NCBI GenBank assembly: GCA_003013855.2
Contig: PVNU02000999.1
Span: 1 to 64,000, forward strand
Reading direction: 5' to 3'
Length of the DNA stretch: 64,000 bases
DNA from: Liriodendron chinense
Taxonomy: Eukaryota; Streptophyta; Magnoliopsida; Magnoliales; Magnoliaceae
The position numbers were made by a program, and so were the translations under genes. This document shows, one piece after another, positions 34,975 through 46,609 of the stretch (its first letter is position 1; every line of letters begins with the position of its first letter). The notes under the pieces were generated by a model that was given only the letters and a program-made list of their open reading frames with translations, was not told the origin of the DNA and made no database searches.

Positions 34975-35330
34975 TAATCTAAGGCTCCAGTTGACCAAAC
35001 CAGAGGAAATAGCAGGGATAATGAAGTCTACCGCTGTAACCTTCCTAGGCCCACAGTGATGTTTATTTGTCATCCAATCTATTCATGAAGTTACACGGCG
35101 TGGATAAAGGGAAAACACAAATATCAGCTTGATAAAAAACTTCTGTGGCTTGAAGAAGTTTTTAACAGTAGGCTTCAATCCCCATTGTTTCCTGTGGTGT
35201 GGTCCACTTGTGCTTTGAATTTGCTTCAAATTCATGACCTAAAATGATCGGGCAAAACCAATGGATAGTGCGGATAAAACACATAATTTCTGTGTGCCCC
35301 TTAAAGCCTTACAACACATAGCTCCGTGGG
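34975..35330. mobile_element. Palindromic Mutator-like MITE, copy J, truncated
   Basis: It has part of the left arm, the centre (gtaaccttcctaggcccaca, tgtcatccaatctattcatg) and most of the right arm (gtggtgtggtccacttg, acctaaaatgat). The outer left arm is replaced by the poly-C/A tract. Confidence 0.6.
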
Positions 35331-35359
35331 ATTCTGCTCAACACCCAATGATCATTTTT

Positions 35360-35820
35360 CTTGGACGCCCATTGCCTCCGGATGACTTTCCAAGGAAGTT
35401 CCAGTGATGAGATTCTAGGTGGGACCCACCATGGTGTTTGTAATATATGCACTCGTACATCCATTTTCCAGCTCATTTTAGAACATGAGACAAAAAATGA
35501 GGAGGATACAAAATTCAAATGGGCCACAAGAGAGGAAATAGTACCGGGGATTAAACAATATTTGTGTTTCAGCTCATCCCAATGGGAATAACTTTATAAA
35601 CGGCTTGGATGGCATATAAACATCAAGGTGGACCCCAAGAAGGTTTTAATGGCAGGCATTTCTTCCCCCACTTTTCCTTCTCTAGTGGCCTTATTTTTTG
35701 ATTGGCCTCAATTTTTGGTCTCATGACCTAAAATGAGCTGGCAAAATGAATGGATGGGGTTGATTTAGCAGATGTTATGATGGCCACACCTAGCTTCTCA
35801 ATAGAAGCCTTTCACTTTTC
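35360..35820. mobile_element. Palindromic Mutator-like MITE, copy K
   Basis: Arms 'aggtgggacccaccatggtg' and 'gatggccacacctagctt' are inverted. The centre has ggatggcatataaacatcaa. The ends are eroded. Confidence 0.6.
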
Positions 35821-35944
35821 TCTTAGCAATCACTTCCATTTTTCTCCCTAGCAAAAAGGGACCATCATAGCCTGCCAAGTCATCATTTTTTAGTGGAACT
35901 TATAGTCATCATTTTTTAGTGGAACCTAACATGTAGCTATATAG

Positions 35945-36010
35945 TTGAGGACTTTGTGGGGCCCACAGTGATGTATGTGTTTTATCCACACTGTCCATTT
36001 ATTTTGCTAG
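35945..36010. mobile_element. Palindromic Mutator-like MITE, copy L, cut by a Tat LTR
   Basis: The first ~65 bp of a family arm (gtggggcccacagtgatgta..ccacactgtccattt) stop exactly where the LTR starting TGTGGACCC begins at 36011. The remainder would lie beyond the right edge of the window, after the nested retroelements. Confidence 0.6.
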
Positions 36011-37049
36011 TGTGGACCCTCGCCGATTTTCCCGCGCTCCCACACGACGTCGTTCTCCCTTTCCGTTCGGAAGAAGAAGAAGAAGAGGTGCGTGAGTGCG
36101 AAATCGCCGTTTGTGCCACTGGCTTGCCTCGTTCTCGAGGGCTTTGTTTGGTTGTCGTGTTGAGCTGAATATGTTTAAGTGAGTTTATATAAGACCAGAG
36201 TCGCCACTAGCCAGTTACTTCGAATCTACAGTCGGCTAGACCCTGTAGAAACGTTAGAGAAGGGAATCCGAAGATTCCTTCCTCTAAAATGACTCCTGTT
36301 GATCTGCGGTCAGAGATTCAAGGTAAGGGATCACGGTTACAGGGTGGGAAGAGGTTAAGCACCCCACACACTGCCCGTACCGAAGTACGGTCTCTACTTC
36401 ACAGAATCGATCGAATACTTGAAAGTCTAGTTTAATCCTCGTATATTCTCATGGATGACATGATGCATGAATGCGGGTCTGAACAGTAAGAGTTTCTGAT
36501 GGGCAGGTTCCAACAACGGGCAAGCCCAGAGCGTACGCTCGAACTAACAGGTGCTTAATATAAGACGTATGCAGTGTGCTTGAATAATCAAGGTGTTTTA
36601 TGGTGAAGCATGAATGCAGGTCTGAACAGTAAGAGTTTCTGATGGGCAGGTTCCAACAACGGGCAAGCCCAGAGCATACGCTCGAACTGACAGGTGCTTA
36701 ATATAAAGACATATGCATGTGTACTTGACGGATCAAGATGCTAGTAGTGAAGCAGGGGGGTTGGAAGAAAAGTAAATGTTGCACTTATGCTAGATGCAAA
36801 TGAGATGATGCTGGAAAAGAGTAGCTGAGTGGACGGAGGTGTCGCAAGGGTTGGCTTCGAGTGGTTGGATCAAGACTTGGATGGCTTGGGAGGCTTGGAC
36901 CAGTGGTCAGGCTGGGCTGGACCAGGGCTAGGCTCTCCTCACTCGGGCTCTCCTTGGTGAAGGAATGGGCTAAAGGATGAAGGAGGGTGACTCAGACGGA
37001 CGGGCTCTCTCTAGCTGAGTGGTGTCTTTAAAAGAAAAGGGGGAGGAGG

Positions 37050-37059
37050 TATTTATAGC
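37050..37059 (-). promoter_or_regulatory. LTR TATA box, element 1
   Basis: The minus strand reads gcTATAAATA, conserved at the same LTR position in the copies at 40801-40810 and 63540-63549. Transcription would run leftward. Confidence 0.65.
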
Positions 37060-37164
37060 AGCAGAGAGGGGCACTCTCGTAATTTTTTCCGGGCGGCCTG
37101 CCATGGGCCGCCCGTATGGCCGCTCCTCGGTTTCCAGCGAGTACGGTCGCTCCCTCGGGGCTGC

Positions 37165-37313
37165 TGTTGGACTCGCTGGTCGACTCAGTGAGTTGACTCA
37201 GCGGGTCGACTCGACGGGTTGACTCGACGGGTTGACTCGGTGTTTTGACTCGACGGGTTGACTCGACGGGTTGACTCAGCGGGTTAACTCAGCGGGTTGA
37301 CTCAGTGATTTTG
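37165..37313. repeat. TTGACTC minisatellite in LTR, element 1
   Basis: 13 bp units (gactcgacgggtt and variants) upstream of the LTR TATA box. I count nine TTGACT hexamers from here through 37335. Confidence 0.85.
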
Positions 37314-37604
37314 ACTTTTTTTTGGGATTTTTGACTGGCCTTTTTTATGGGGGGTTTTTCAGGGTGGTTTTTAGGACTGGGTTGACTGGGTTCAGGCTTG
37401 AACTGGGCTATGGAATGGGGCTTACAAGGGTGAGTTTGGCTGAGTTTGGACTTGGGATTTGGGGGTATGGTCCTCCGTTCAACCAGCTATCTCTACCAAC
37501 AGTGTAGCCGAAGGTGGGGTGTCTACAGATGCCCCTCTTTGGCAGAGGTTGCATGCAACCGAATGCCAAAGCGAGTGGACACCCCACTTCTGACCCGGTC
37601 ATTC

Positions 37605-38475
37605 ATAGATCATGGTCTGAAATCTTTGCTTGCTTTTGCATCTGTGCCAGTTAATCATTTGGAGATCGCTCACTCGCACATACCGCGAGAGTTTGGAGAA
37701 AACGTTGCGATTGTCCCTGCAGTTTGCTGTAACCTGGGTACCCAATCGCAACCCTTCCATTCCCGATCGGTACTAACATCGGAAAGGTACAGCAGAGCCT
37801 CTGCGTCCGTAGTCTTACGAGGTTGCTGACCCTGAGACTGATTGTGTGATGTTTGATGTTTTCCCAGATCACTCCAGGAGTACTTGTTTCGCTTGACTGT
37901 CAAAGTGGTTAGACGCCCTGCGTCCGATAGTCTTACGGGATTCTACTACGCCGACTTGGACTCAGTCAAGGTACTTCAGGCATCCACGCCTAGGTATGTG
38001 CGGGTGGGCTTTTCCACCCGATCTGCTGGTTTCAATGCTTGGTTTACAATTCATTCTTTCCTTGATTGTGGTCTGGAATCTTTGTTGTCCTTTGTATCTG
38101 AGTCAGTTGATTGTCTAGAAATTGATAACTCGCACATACCGCGAGAGTTTGGAGAAAACGTTGCGATTGTCCCTGCATGCGCTGCAACCTGAGTACCCAA
38201 TCGCAACCCTTCCATTCCTGATCGGTACTAACACCGGAAAGGTACAGCAGAGCCTCTGCGTCCGTAGTCTTACGAGGTTGCTGACCCTGAGACTGATTGT
38301 GTGATGTTTGATGTTTTCCCAGATCACTCCAGGAGTACTTGTTTCGCTTGACTGTCAAAGCGGTTAGACGCCCTGCGTCAGATAGTCTTACGGGATTCTA
38401 CTACGCCGACTTGGACTCAGTCAAGGTACTTCAGGCATCCACGCCTAGGTATGTGCGGGTGAACTCTTTCCACCC
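37605..38475. repeat. ~455 bp tandem duplication within LTR, element 1
   Basis: Two units share 'cgcacataccgcgagagttt', 'acccaatcgcaacccttcca' and 'cttgactgtcaaag'. The same duplication is in the LTR at 39762 (units near 41380-41830 and 41831-42240), so it predates the nested insertion. Confidence 0.85.
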
Positions 38476-40800
38476 AATCTGCTGATTTTGATACTTGGGT
38501 TACAATTCATCGTTTCCACCTGTTCAAATGGTTTCTTTGACCGAGCCTTTTGGCTTTCATCTTTTCGTATCTTGGCATGTGGTACGACCGCACTGACACT
38601 GGAGTTCAGTTCGACCGTACTTTTGAGTGCATTGGATCCGATGATCTCCGGGGAAACCGCGAGACATCGGATCTTATTTGATTTTTGCGTTGGCTCCTAC
38701 CCAGAGATATGGAAGATCTCCCGGCGTGTTGGAGGCAGAACGCTCTACTGAGAAAATATTTTTTGGATTTTTGAAAAGATACCCACTCTGGGGAGTGATA
38801 CTCCGTGGGGTTTTTATTTGCAAAAAGGAATGTTTTTTTGTCTTTTTGAAATGGAAATCTGGTTTGCATGTGCCTCCACTAGGGATGCCTGTGGGGTCTT
38901 TGGCTAATCGACTTTTATTTTGAAAGCAGGTAAACGTGATGATTAATGTGATGGATGCTGATGCATGGAGATGCAGGATGAATGCATGGTTTGGCTCATT
39001 CTCTTTTCAGTTCGATGATTTTGCTTTTGCTATGGGTGCAGAGAATTTTGAGCTTATTGCTTGCAGGGTTGTGCTTCCCTGGGGTTTTTCTTTTTGTACG
39101 GGCGTTTGGTCAGCGGGTTGGTCAAGATCCCGACCCGTGATCGATCAGGTCCATCGTCCCAAGATGCTGTTTCTTTACTAATGAGAATGTACGAGGATGT
39201 CATTCGACTTCAAGATGTTCTTCTGGGCATACATGTGATTGAGATGGTGTTTGGTTGCCCGTTTTGGTCAAGATTCCAATTTGCGGGCGATTGGATCCGT
39301 CATCCCATACTGTGAAGTGAGCGGAGTTCAAGACTCCTGAATTGTAGTGCTGGGGATACTAATTTTTGTGATTTTTTGTAAATATGTGGTCCGAATCTTT
39401 ACCTGAGTGGTTAAGATAGAGATCGGTTTATTGAAGGCACAGGAAATATTTTTGTGATTTTTTGAAATATATTTGATTTGAAAGCAAGGGAAATATTTTT
39501 GTGATTTTTGAAGAGGTGATTTTGCAATGTTTTTTTGTATTTTGTGATTTTTCTGAAATGCAGGGAAAAGTGTGGAATTTTCATCCACTTCCAGCTTCTA
39601 CTGCTGGTAAGGCACCCGATCCATTTTACGTCAGCGAGCAAGACGAGTCTCACACAGTTAAGTGCCGTAGTTTTACATCTTCGGATAAGGAGATTTCGAG
39701 GGTTTTCAGTCAACACACCCATAAAGTTGCCTGTTCCTCATGTGCAATGCACATAGACCACTGTGGACCCTCGCCGATTTCTCCGCGCTCCCACACGACG
39801 TCGTTCTCCCTTTCCCTTCGGAAGAAGAAGAAGAAGAGGTGCGTGAGTGCGAAATCGCCGTTTGTGCCACTGGCTTGCCTCGTTCTCGAGGGCTTCGTTT
39901 GGTTGTCGTATTGAGCTGGATGTGTTTAAGTGAATTTATATAAGACCAGAGTCGCCACTAGCCAGTTACTTCGAATCTACAGTCGGCTAGACCCCGTAGA
40001 AACGTTAGAGAAGGGGATCCGAAGATCCTTTCCTCTAAAATGACTCCTGTTGATCTGCGGTCAGAGATTCAAGGTAAGGGATCACGGTTACAGGGTGGGA
40101 AGAGGTTAAGCACCCCACACACTGCCCGTACCGAAGTACGGTCTCTACTTCACAGAATCGATCGAATACTTGAAAGTCTAATTTAATCCTCGTATATTCT
40201 CATGAATGACATGATGCATGAATGCGGGTCTGAACAGTAAGAGTTTCTGATGGGCAGGTTCCAACAACGGGCAAGCCCAGAGCGTACGCTCGAACTGACA
40301 GGTGCTTAATATAAGACGTATGCAGTGTGCTTGAATGATCAAGGTGTTTTATGGTGAAGCGTGAATGCAGGTCTGAACAGTAAGAGTTTCTGATGGGCAG
40401 GTTCCAACAACGGGCAAGCCCAGAGCATACGCTCGAACTGACAGGTGCTTAATATAAAGACATATGCATGTGTGTTTGAGTAATCAAGGTGCTTGTAGTG
40501 AAGCAGGGGGGTTGGAAGAAAAGTAAATGTTGCACTTATGCTAGATGCAAATGAGATGATGCTGGAAAAAGAGTAGCTGGATGGACGGAGGTGTCGCAAG
40601 GGTTGGCTTCGAGTGGCTGGATCAAGACTTGGGTGGCCTGGGAGGCTTGGACCGGTGGTCAGGCTGGGCTGGACCAGGGCTAGGCTCTCCTCACTCGGGC
40701 TCTCCTTGGTGGACAAATGGGCTAAGGGTGGAGAAGGATGACTCAGACGGACGGGCTCTCTCTGGCTGAGTGGTCTGTTGAAATGAGAAGGGGAGGGGGG

Positions 40801-40810
40801 TATTTATAGC
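40801..40810 (-). promoter_or_regulatory. LTR TATA box, element 2 3' LTR
   Basis: gcTATAAATA on the minus strand. A transcript would start near 40770. The GC-rich dyad at 40843-40870 lies about 35 bp upstream, and the TTGACT array 115-290 bp upstream. Confidence 0.65.
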
Positions 40811-40842
40811 AGCGGACAATGGCAGATTGCGTAATTTTGTCC

Positions 40843-40870
40843 GGGCGGCCTGCCATGGGCCGCCCGTACG
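40843..40870. promoter_or_regulatory. GC-rich dyad GGGCGGCC..GGGCCGCCC upstream of LTR TATA
   Basis: A nearly perfect inverted repeat around CATGG, extended by CGTACG. It is also at 37091-37118 and 63582-63609 in the other LTRs. A close copy in the reverse orientation is at 49838-49865, upstream of the second antisense gene, and a looser one lies near 45290-45318. A function as a binding site or hairpin is inferred. Confidence 0.55.
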
Positions 40871-40922
40871 GCCGCTCCTCGGTTTCCAGCGAGTACGGCC
40901 GTTCCCTCGGGGCTGCTGTTGG

Positions 40923-41095
40923 ACTCGCTGGTCGACTCAGTGAGTTGACTCAGCGGGTCGACTCGGTGGTTTGACTCGACGGGTTGACTCGACGGGTTGA
41001 CTCGGTGTTTTGACTCGACGGGTTGACTCGACGGGTTGACTCAGCGGGTTAACTCAGCGGGTTGACTCAGCGGGTTGACTCAGTGAGTTTGACTT
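40923..41095. repeat. TTGACTC minisatellite in LTR, element 2 3' LTR
   Basis: 13 bp-type units. I count eleven TTGACT hexamers through 41115. TTGACY is the WRKY W-box, and several units also read TGACTCA (GCN4/bZIP-like). Array length differs between the three LTR copies. Confidence 0.85.
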
Positions 41096-43566
41096 TTTTG
41101 GGATTTTTTGACTGGCCTTTTTTATGGGGGGTTTTTCTGGGTGGTGTTTAGGACTGGGTTAACTGGGTTCAGGCTTGAACTGGGCTATGGAATGGGGCTT
41201 ACAAGGGTGAGTTTGGCTGAGTTTGGACTTGGGATTTGGGGGTATGGTCCTCCGTTCAACCAGCTATCTCTACCAACAGTGTAGCCGAAGGTGGGGTGTC
41301 TACAGATGCCCCTCTTTGGCAGAGGTTGCATGCAACCGAATGCCAAAGCGAGTGGACACCCCACTTCTGACCCGGTCATTCATGGATCATGGTCTGAAAT
41401 CTTTGCTTGCTTTTGCATCTGTGCCAGTTGATCGTTTGGAGATCGCTCACTTGCACATACCGCGGGAGTTTGGAGAAAACGTTGCGATTGTCCCTGCAGT
41501 TTGCTGCAACCTGGGTACCCAATCGCAACCCTTCCATTCCCGACCGGTACTAACATCGGAAAGGTACAGCAGAGCCTCTGCGTCGACAGTCTTACGAGGT
41601 TACTGACCCTGTGATTGATTGTATGTTTGATGTTTTCCCAGATCACTCCAGGAGTACTTGTTTCGCTTGACTGTCAAAGTGGTTAGACGCCCTGCGTCCG
41701 ATAGTCTTACGGGATTCTACTACGCCGACTTGGACTCAGTCAAGGTACTTCAGGCATCCACGCCTAGGTATGTGCGGGTGGGCTTTTCCACCCGATCTGC
41801 TGGTTTTGATGCTTGGTTTGCAATTCATTCTTTCCTTGATTGTGGTTTGGAATCTTTGTTGTCCTTTGTATCTGAGTCAGTTGATTGTCTGGAAATTGAT
41901 AACTCGCACATACCGCGAGAGTTTGGAGAAAACGTTGCGATTGTCCCTGCAGTTTGCTGCAACCTGGGTACCCAATCGCAACCCTTCCATTCCCGATCGG
42001 TACTAACATCGGAAAGGTACAGCAGAGCCTCTGCGTCCGTTAGTCTTACGAGGATGCTGACCCTGAGACTGATTGTGTGATGTTTGATGTTTTCCCAGAT
42101 CACTCCAGGAGTACTTGTTTCGCTTGACTGTCAAAGTGGTTAGACGCCCTGCGTCCGATAGTCTTACGGGATTCTACTACGCCGACTTGGACTCAGTCAA
42201 GGTACTTCAGGCATCCACGCCTAGGTATGTGCGGGTGAATTCTTTCCACCCAATCTACTGATTTTGATACTTGGGTTACAATTCATCGTTTCCACCTGTT
42301 CAAATGGTTTCTGTGACCGAGCCTTTTGGCTTTCATCTTTTTGTATCTTGGCATGTGGCACGACCGCACTGACACTGGAGTTCAGTTCGATCATACTTTG
42401 AGTGCATTGGATCTGATGGTCTCCGGGGAAACCGCGAGACATCGGATCTTATTTGATTTTTGCGTTGGCTCCTACCCAGAGATATGGAAGATCTCCTGGT
42501 GTTTTGGAGGCAGAACGCTCTACTGGGAAAATATTTTTGGATTTTTGAAAAGACACCCACTCTGGGGAGTGATACTCTGTGGGGTTTTTATTTGCAAATA
42601 GAAATATTTTTTTGTCTTTTTGAAATGGGAACCTGGTTTGCACGTGCCTCCACTAGGGATGCCTGTGGGGTCTTTGGCTAACCGACTTTTATTTTGAAAG
42701 CAGGTAAACATGATGATTGATGCGATGGATGCTGATGCATGGAGATGCATGATGAATGCATGGCTGGGCTCATTCTCTTCTGGTCTGATGATTTTGCTTT
42801 TGCTAGAGATGCAGAGAATTTTGAGCTTATTGCTTGCAGGGTTGTATTCCCTTGGGGATTTTTCTTTTTGATACGGAGGTTTGGACAGCGGGTTGGTCAA
42901 GATCCCGACCCGTGGTCGATCAGGTCCATCGTCCCAAGATGCTGTTTCTTTGCTAATGAGAATGTACGAGGATATCATCCGACTTCAAGATGTTCTTCTG
43001 GGCATACATGTGATTGAGATGGTGTTTGGTTGCCCGTTTTGGTCAAGATTCCAATTTGCCGGCGATTGGATCCGTCATCCCATACTTGTGAAGTGAGCGG
43101 AGTTCAAGACTCCTGAATTGTAGTGCTGGGGATGCTAATTTTTGTGATTTTTTTGTAAATATGTGGTCCGAATCTTTACCTGAGCGATCAGGATAGAGAT
43201 TGGTTATTGAAAACACAGGAAATATTTTTGTGATTTTTGAAATATTTTGATTGAAAGCAAGGGAAATATTTTTGTGATTTTTGCAGATATTTGATGGAAA
43301 TATTTTTGTGATTTTTGAAGAGATGATTTTGCAATGTTTTTGTATTTTGTGATTTTTCTGAAATGCAGGGAAAAGATATGGAATTTCCATCCACTTCCAG
43401 CTTCTACTGCTGGTAAGGCACCCGATCCATTTTACGTCAGCGAGCAAGACGAGTCTCACACAGTTAAGTGCCGTAGTTTTACATCTTCGGATGAGGGGAT
43501 TTTGAGGGTTTTCAGTCAACACACCCACAAAGTTGCCTGTTCCTCATGTGCAATGCACATAGACCA

Positions 43567-43890
43567 CGTATCGTCCGACGGACTCCTTCGGCCACAAGAT
43601 GAGCCACATCCTCACATTTCCCTTAGTCAATCCAGTTTGGGGTCTTACGTTGCTCACAATTCCGTGAGGGTGAGCTTCACCTCCCAACAGCCTTAATCCC
43701 CTTCATGAGTTCTAGGAACAGGGAACATCCGTCAGCTTCAACAGCGACTTCCAACTCAAGGTTGTCTATCTCGGTGCGTTCAACACGAACAGGATTGCGG
43801 AGTTCTGCCCGCCTCAGCCTTTACCTGTTTAAAAGATTCCAGACACCCGTACGATCAAGTGTCAGCCATGTCTGGGACAGGTTAGGAAAG
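43567..43890. other. Tat element 3' LTR or adjoining region, noncoding
   Basis: Continuation past the point where the older LTR was interrupted. It starts 'gtatcgtccgacggactcct'. No gene is seen. Confidence 0.4.
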
Positions 43891-44950
43891 AAAGCCCCCG
43901 AGAAGTTAATCCCAGTGTAGTTTTAGGTCTTCGGACCATTGGGGATAAATTGGTGGATCAAAACTGGTGATGAAAACTTTTTTTGTTTTATATTGTATAT
44001 ATTTTTTTGTTTTGAAAAAGTTCCAGACTTCAACTCGAGTAATCGAGATTGACACTGGTTTTTATGGAAAGCTTTAAATTATTTTTGGTATTTTTGAGAT
44101 GATCCGGGTTATCGAACCATGATCCCAACGGTCGAGGCCGATGCCGGTTTTTAGTTGAAAGCGAGAAAGGTCCCCCGAGAAATTAATCCCAGTGTAGTTT
44201 AAGGTCTTCGGACCATGAAACTGTACAAAAGAGGGGCAAACATGTTTTTTTTTGGAAAAATGTCCGGTGTCAGCGGATGGACAATCCAGACTGATGCCGG
44301 TTTTTATTGAAAATCTCTCGGGATGTCAATCCCGACGTAGTTTAAGGTCTTCGGACCAAAACTTTAAAAGCGGGGCTGGTAATATATTTTTATGATTTTT
44401 GAAAATGTCCGGAGTCATTGATCTTGAGCAAACAAGACCGACGCCGGCTTTTATTGAAAATCTCTCGGGATGTCGATCCCGACGTAGTTTAAGGTCTTCG
44501 GACCCAGACTTACTAAAAGGGGGGGCAAACACATTTTTTTGTTTTTTTCGAAATGATCCAGATCATCAGATCTTGGCCTGAAAGGCTGGGATCGATGTTT
44601 GTTTTTATTAAAAATCTCTCGGGACGTTGATCCCGACGTAGTTTAAGGTCTTCGGACCCAAAACTTTAAAAGAGGAAAGACATTTTTTTGTTTTTTTCGA
44701 AATGATCCAGATCATCAGATCTTGAAGAAGACTGATGCCGGTTTTATTGACAATCCCTCGGGATCTTGATCCCGACGTAGTTTAAGGTCTTCGGACCATG
44801 AAACTCATACATGTGATGTATATATTTTTTTGGTTTTCTGAAAATGTCCGGAGCCACCAGATCTTGAAGAAGACTGATGCCGGTTTTATTGATAATCCCT
44901 CGGGATCTTGGTCCCGACGTAGTTTAAGGTCTTCGGACCAAAACTCATAC
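43891..44950. repeat. ~145 bp tandem repeats with GGTCTTCGGACC core
   Basis: Seven occurrences of ggtcttcggacc (near 43926, 44205, 44346, 44493, 44649, 44786, 44929) at roughly 137-156 bp spacing after the first. Each is preceded by 'ctcgggat..gatcccgacgta' and a 'gatgccggttttattgaaa' block. The core ggtcttcggacc is itself palindrome-like. It lies in or next to the U3 part of the Tat LTR. Confidence 0.85.
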
Positions 44951-45374
44951 ATGTGAACAGTAATCAAGGGCGGAGATTCTTGGGATTCTTCTTGGAATGG
45001 TTTGGATCATCTGGTCATGCCTTTGGATGGTTGAGATCATTGTTTGACCAAGTCAAATTCTTCTTTCTTTTTCTTGGAAATTTCATGGAACTTTTCTACA
45101 TCATCCACCCAATTTCTCACCCATTTCTCATGAGATGAGATTTTGGTGAGATTTTCTCTTTTTTCTCACTATTCTCTTCCATCACTTCATTCTTACATGA
45201 AGGTACAAGATTCACTTGCAACCACCCTTCCCAAGGAGGAGTTCTTCCCAAGGAGAGGGAGAGGGAGGTCGTTTCACCTAGGTAGAGGCTAGGACGGCCT
45301 CCCATGGGCCGCCCGCCCGGTCTCTGCCTCCTGGTCTCTTCAGGGGGCTGGGTAAAAGGGTGCCCTCCCCTTTT

Positions 45375-45383
45375 CTATATAAC
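45375..45383 (+). promoter_or_regulatory. Possible TATA box for antisense genes
   Basis: ctatataac, followed about 30 bp on by pyrimidine-rich leader-like sequence (caatctctctcttctccctc). It is far from the first coding ATG (47560), so an upstream exon or long leader would be needed. Weak. Confidence 0.3.
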
Positions 45384-46609
45384 ATGGGGCACCCTCCCCC
45401 CCTTAAACGTGCAATCTCTCTCTTCTCCCTCTCATACTCTTTCTTTCTTCAAGTTTCCTCTCTCTTCTTTGGTGGTCCTTTGCTCTTTTCAAGTGGTGGG
45501 CCTTAGAGAAATCTTGGGACAGCAAGGTGGTCCTTCTTTGGTGAGTGGTAAAGGTATGGACCACTCCCTTTCTCTTTCTTGTCTTTTTCCATCTTCATTG
45601 TCTTTTCTCATGATCCTTTTTCTTTTTCATGTAGCTATTCAAAGGGGTGTGAAGGTGGGCCCAAGCATTCTTGATCTTTTCTTAGATCTCAAGTCTTTCA
45701 AAGGTGGTGCATGGAGAAGGACATTACAAGCTCTCCACTTCATCATTTTTTCCTTTTTCACACTCCCTCCATGTGCATGTAAGGAGTAATTTTGCCATGT
45801 CATCAAGTGTGCATGGCAAAATACTCTATCTTTTTCATGGGAGTTGGGCCTCTTTTCATGTGTATCAAATGGGCTCAAAGTGAAGTCATGGCCCTTGGTG
45901 TATTTGATGGGCCCAATGCTTCATTTTGGGCCCCCTCATGCTTTCTTGCCTTTGTCATTTTTCCTTTGGAACTATCCTTTCTTTTCCCTCTTCTTTTCAA
46001 GATTTGGGCCCATGGGCATGGTAGGGCCCATCTCAAGTTTTGGGCTCATGGGGCTCACTTTGGGTGACCCCATCTTTCTTTACATGTTGTATGGATCAAG
46101 GTGGCTAGCCCATTCTTCATTTTGGATCTCAAGTGGGCTAGTTTTCCTAGGTGGGCTTATATGGACAAGTAGCCCAAGTCTTCCACTATCTCTTGATTAT
46201 GATGTAAATCCTTGTACAAGGTGTAGTGGGCTCCTTGGAGTTTTTCATGTGGATGGGCTTTTGGGCCTTCATTGAAACTTGGGCACTTCTTTGAACCATG
46301 TGTGCCCCACTACACTTTGTCCATGTGGATTTTTTTTTTTCATGCTTTTTCTTGATGAATGGAGGACTTGAGTTACTTGACCATCTACAAGTCCCATGAG
46401 TGAGTTGTTCCCACAATCTCACTAAGTTCAAATGGTTTTCTTTGTGGTAGGAATGTGATTCTCAAGAGTTTCCCTTTAATGTTATCAACCTCAACTGGAT
46501 GATCCTCAAGTGAGTGTCCCATACAACCATGGGTCCTTGAACTTTTCTATGGGGGCTTGGTGGATCACCCATCATCATTCAAATATGAGTGATTTCTTCT
46601 TCCATTTGT

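Larger units (their letters stand above)
36011..39761 (-). repeat. Older Tat-family LTR, interrupted (element 1)
   Basis: It begins TGTGGACCCTCGCCGATTTT and is colinear with 39762-43566, then stops at 'catagaccac' where a second LTR of the same family starts. It has more differences from the other two LTR copies than they have from each other, so it is older. It contains a TATA box (minus), a TTGACT array, a two-unit ~140 bp repeat (36470-36750) and a two-unit ~455 bp repeat (37605-38475). ORFs in it are repeated in all copies but have no domain. Confidence 0.82.
39762..43566 (-). repeat. Tat element 3' LTR (minimum extent)
   Basis: It starts TGTGGACCCTCGCCGATTTC. The minimum right boundary is set by colinearity with the interrupted older LTR, and the true LTR is longer. 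Candidate ends followed by a pyrimidine tract (purine on minus, as a PPT needs) are 45413 ('acgtgca' then atctctctcttctccctctc) and 45563 ('tatggacca' then ctccctttctctttcttg). The copy at 62501 runs off the window, so I cannot choose. Confidence 0.8.

Noticed and set aside
40339..40716. 125-codon ORF conserved at 40339-40716 and 63078-63455
   Set aside because: Conservation is explained by near-identical LTRs; the same region of the older LTR is not an intact ORF of this length and no domain is seen.
41223..41606. 127-codon ORF repeated at 37446-37829 and 41223-41606
   Set aside because: It lies within the LTR U3 and overlaps tandem repeats; it is shared only because the LTRs are copies.
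45304..45789. 161-codon plus-strand ORF upstream of antisense gene 1
   Set aside because: Low-complexity Ser/Leu/Phe-rich translation of T/C-rich DNA, no domain, and an opposite-strand ORF overlaps it.
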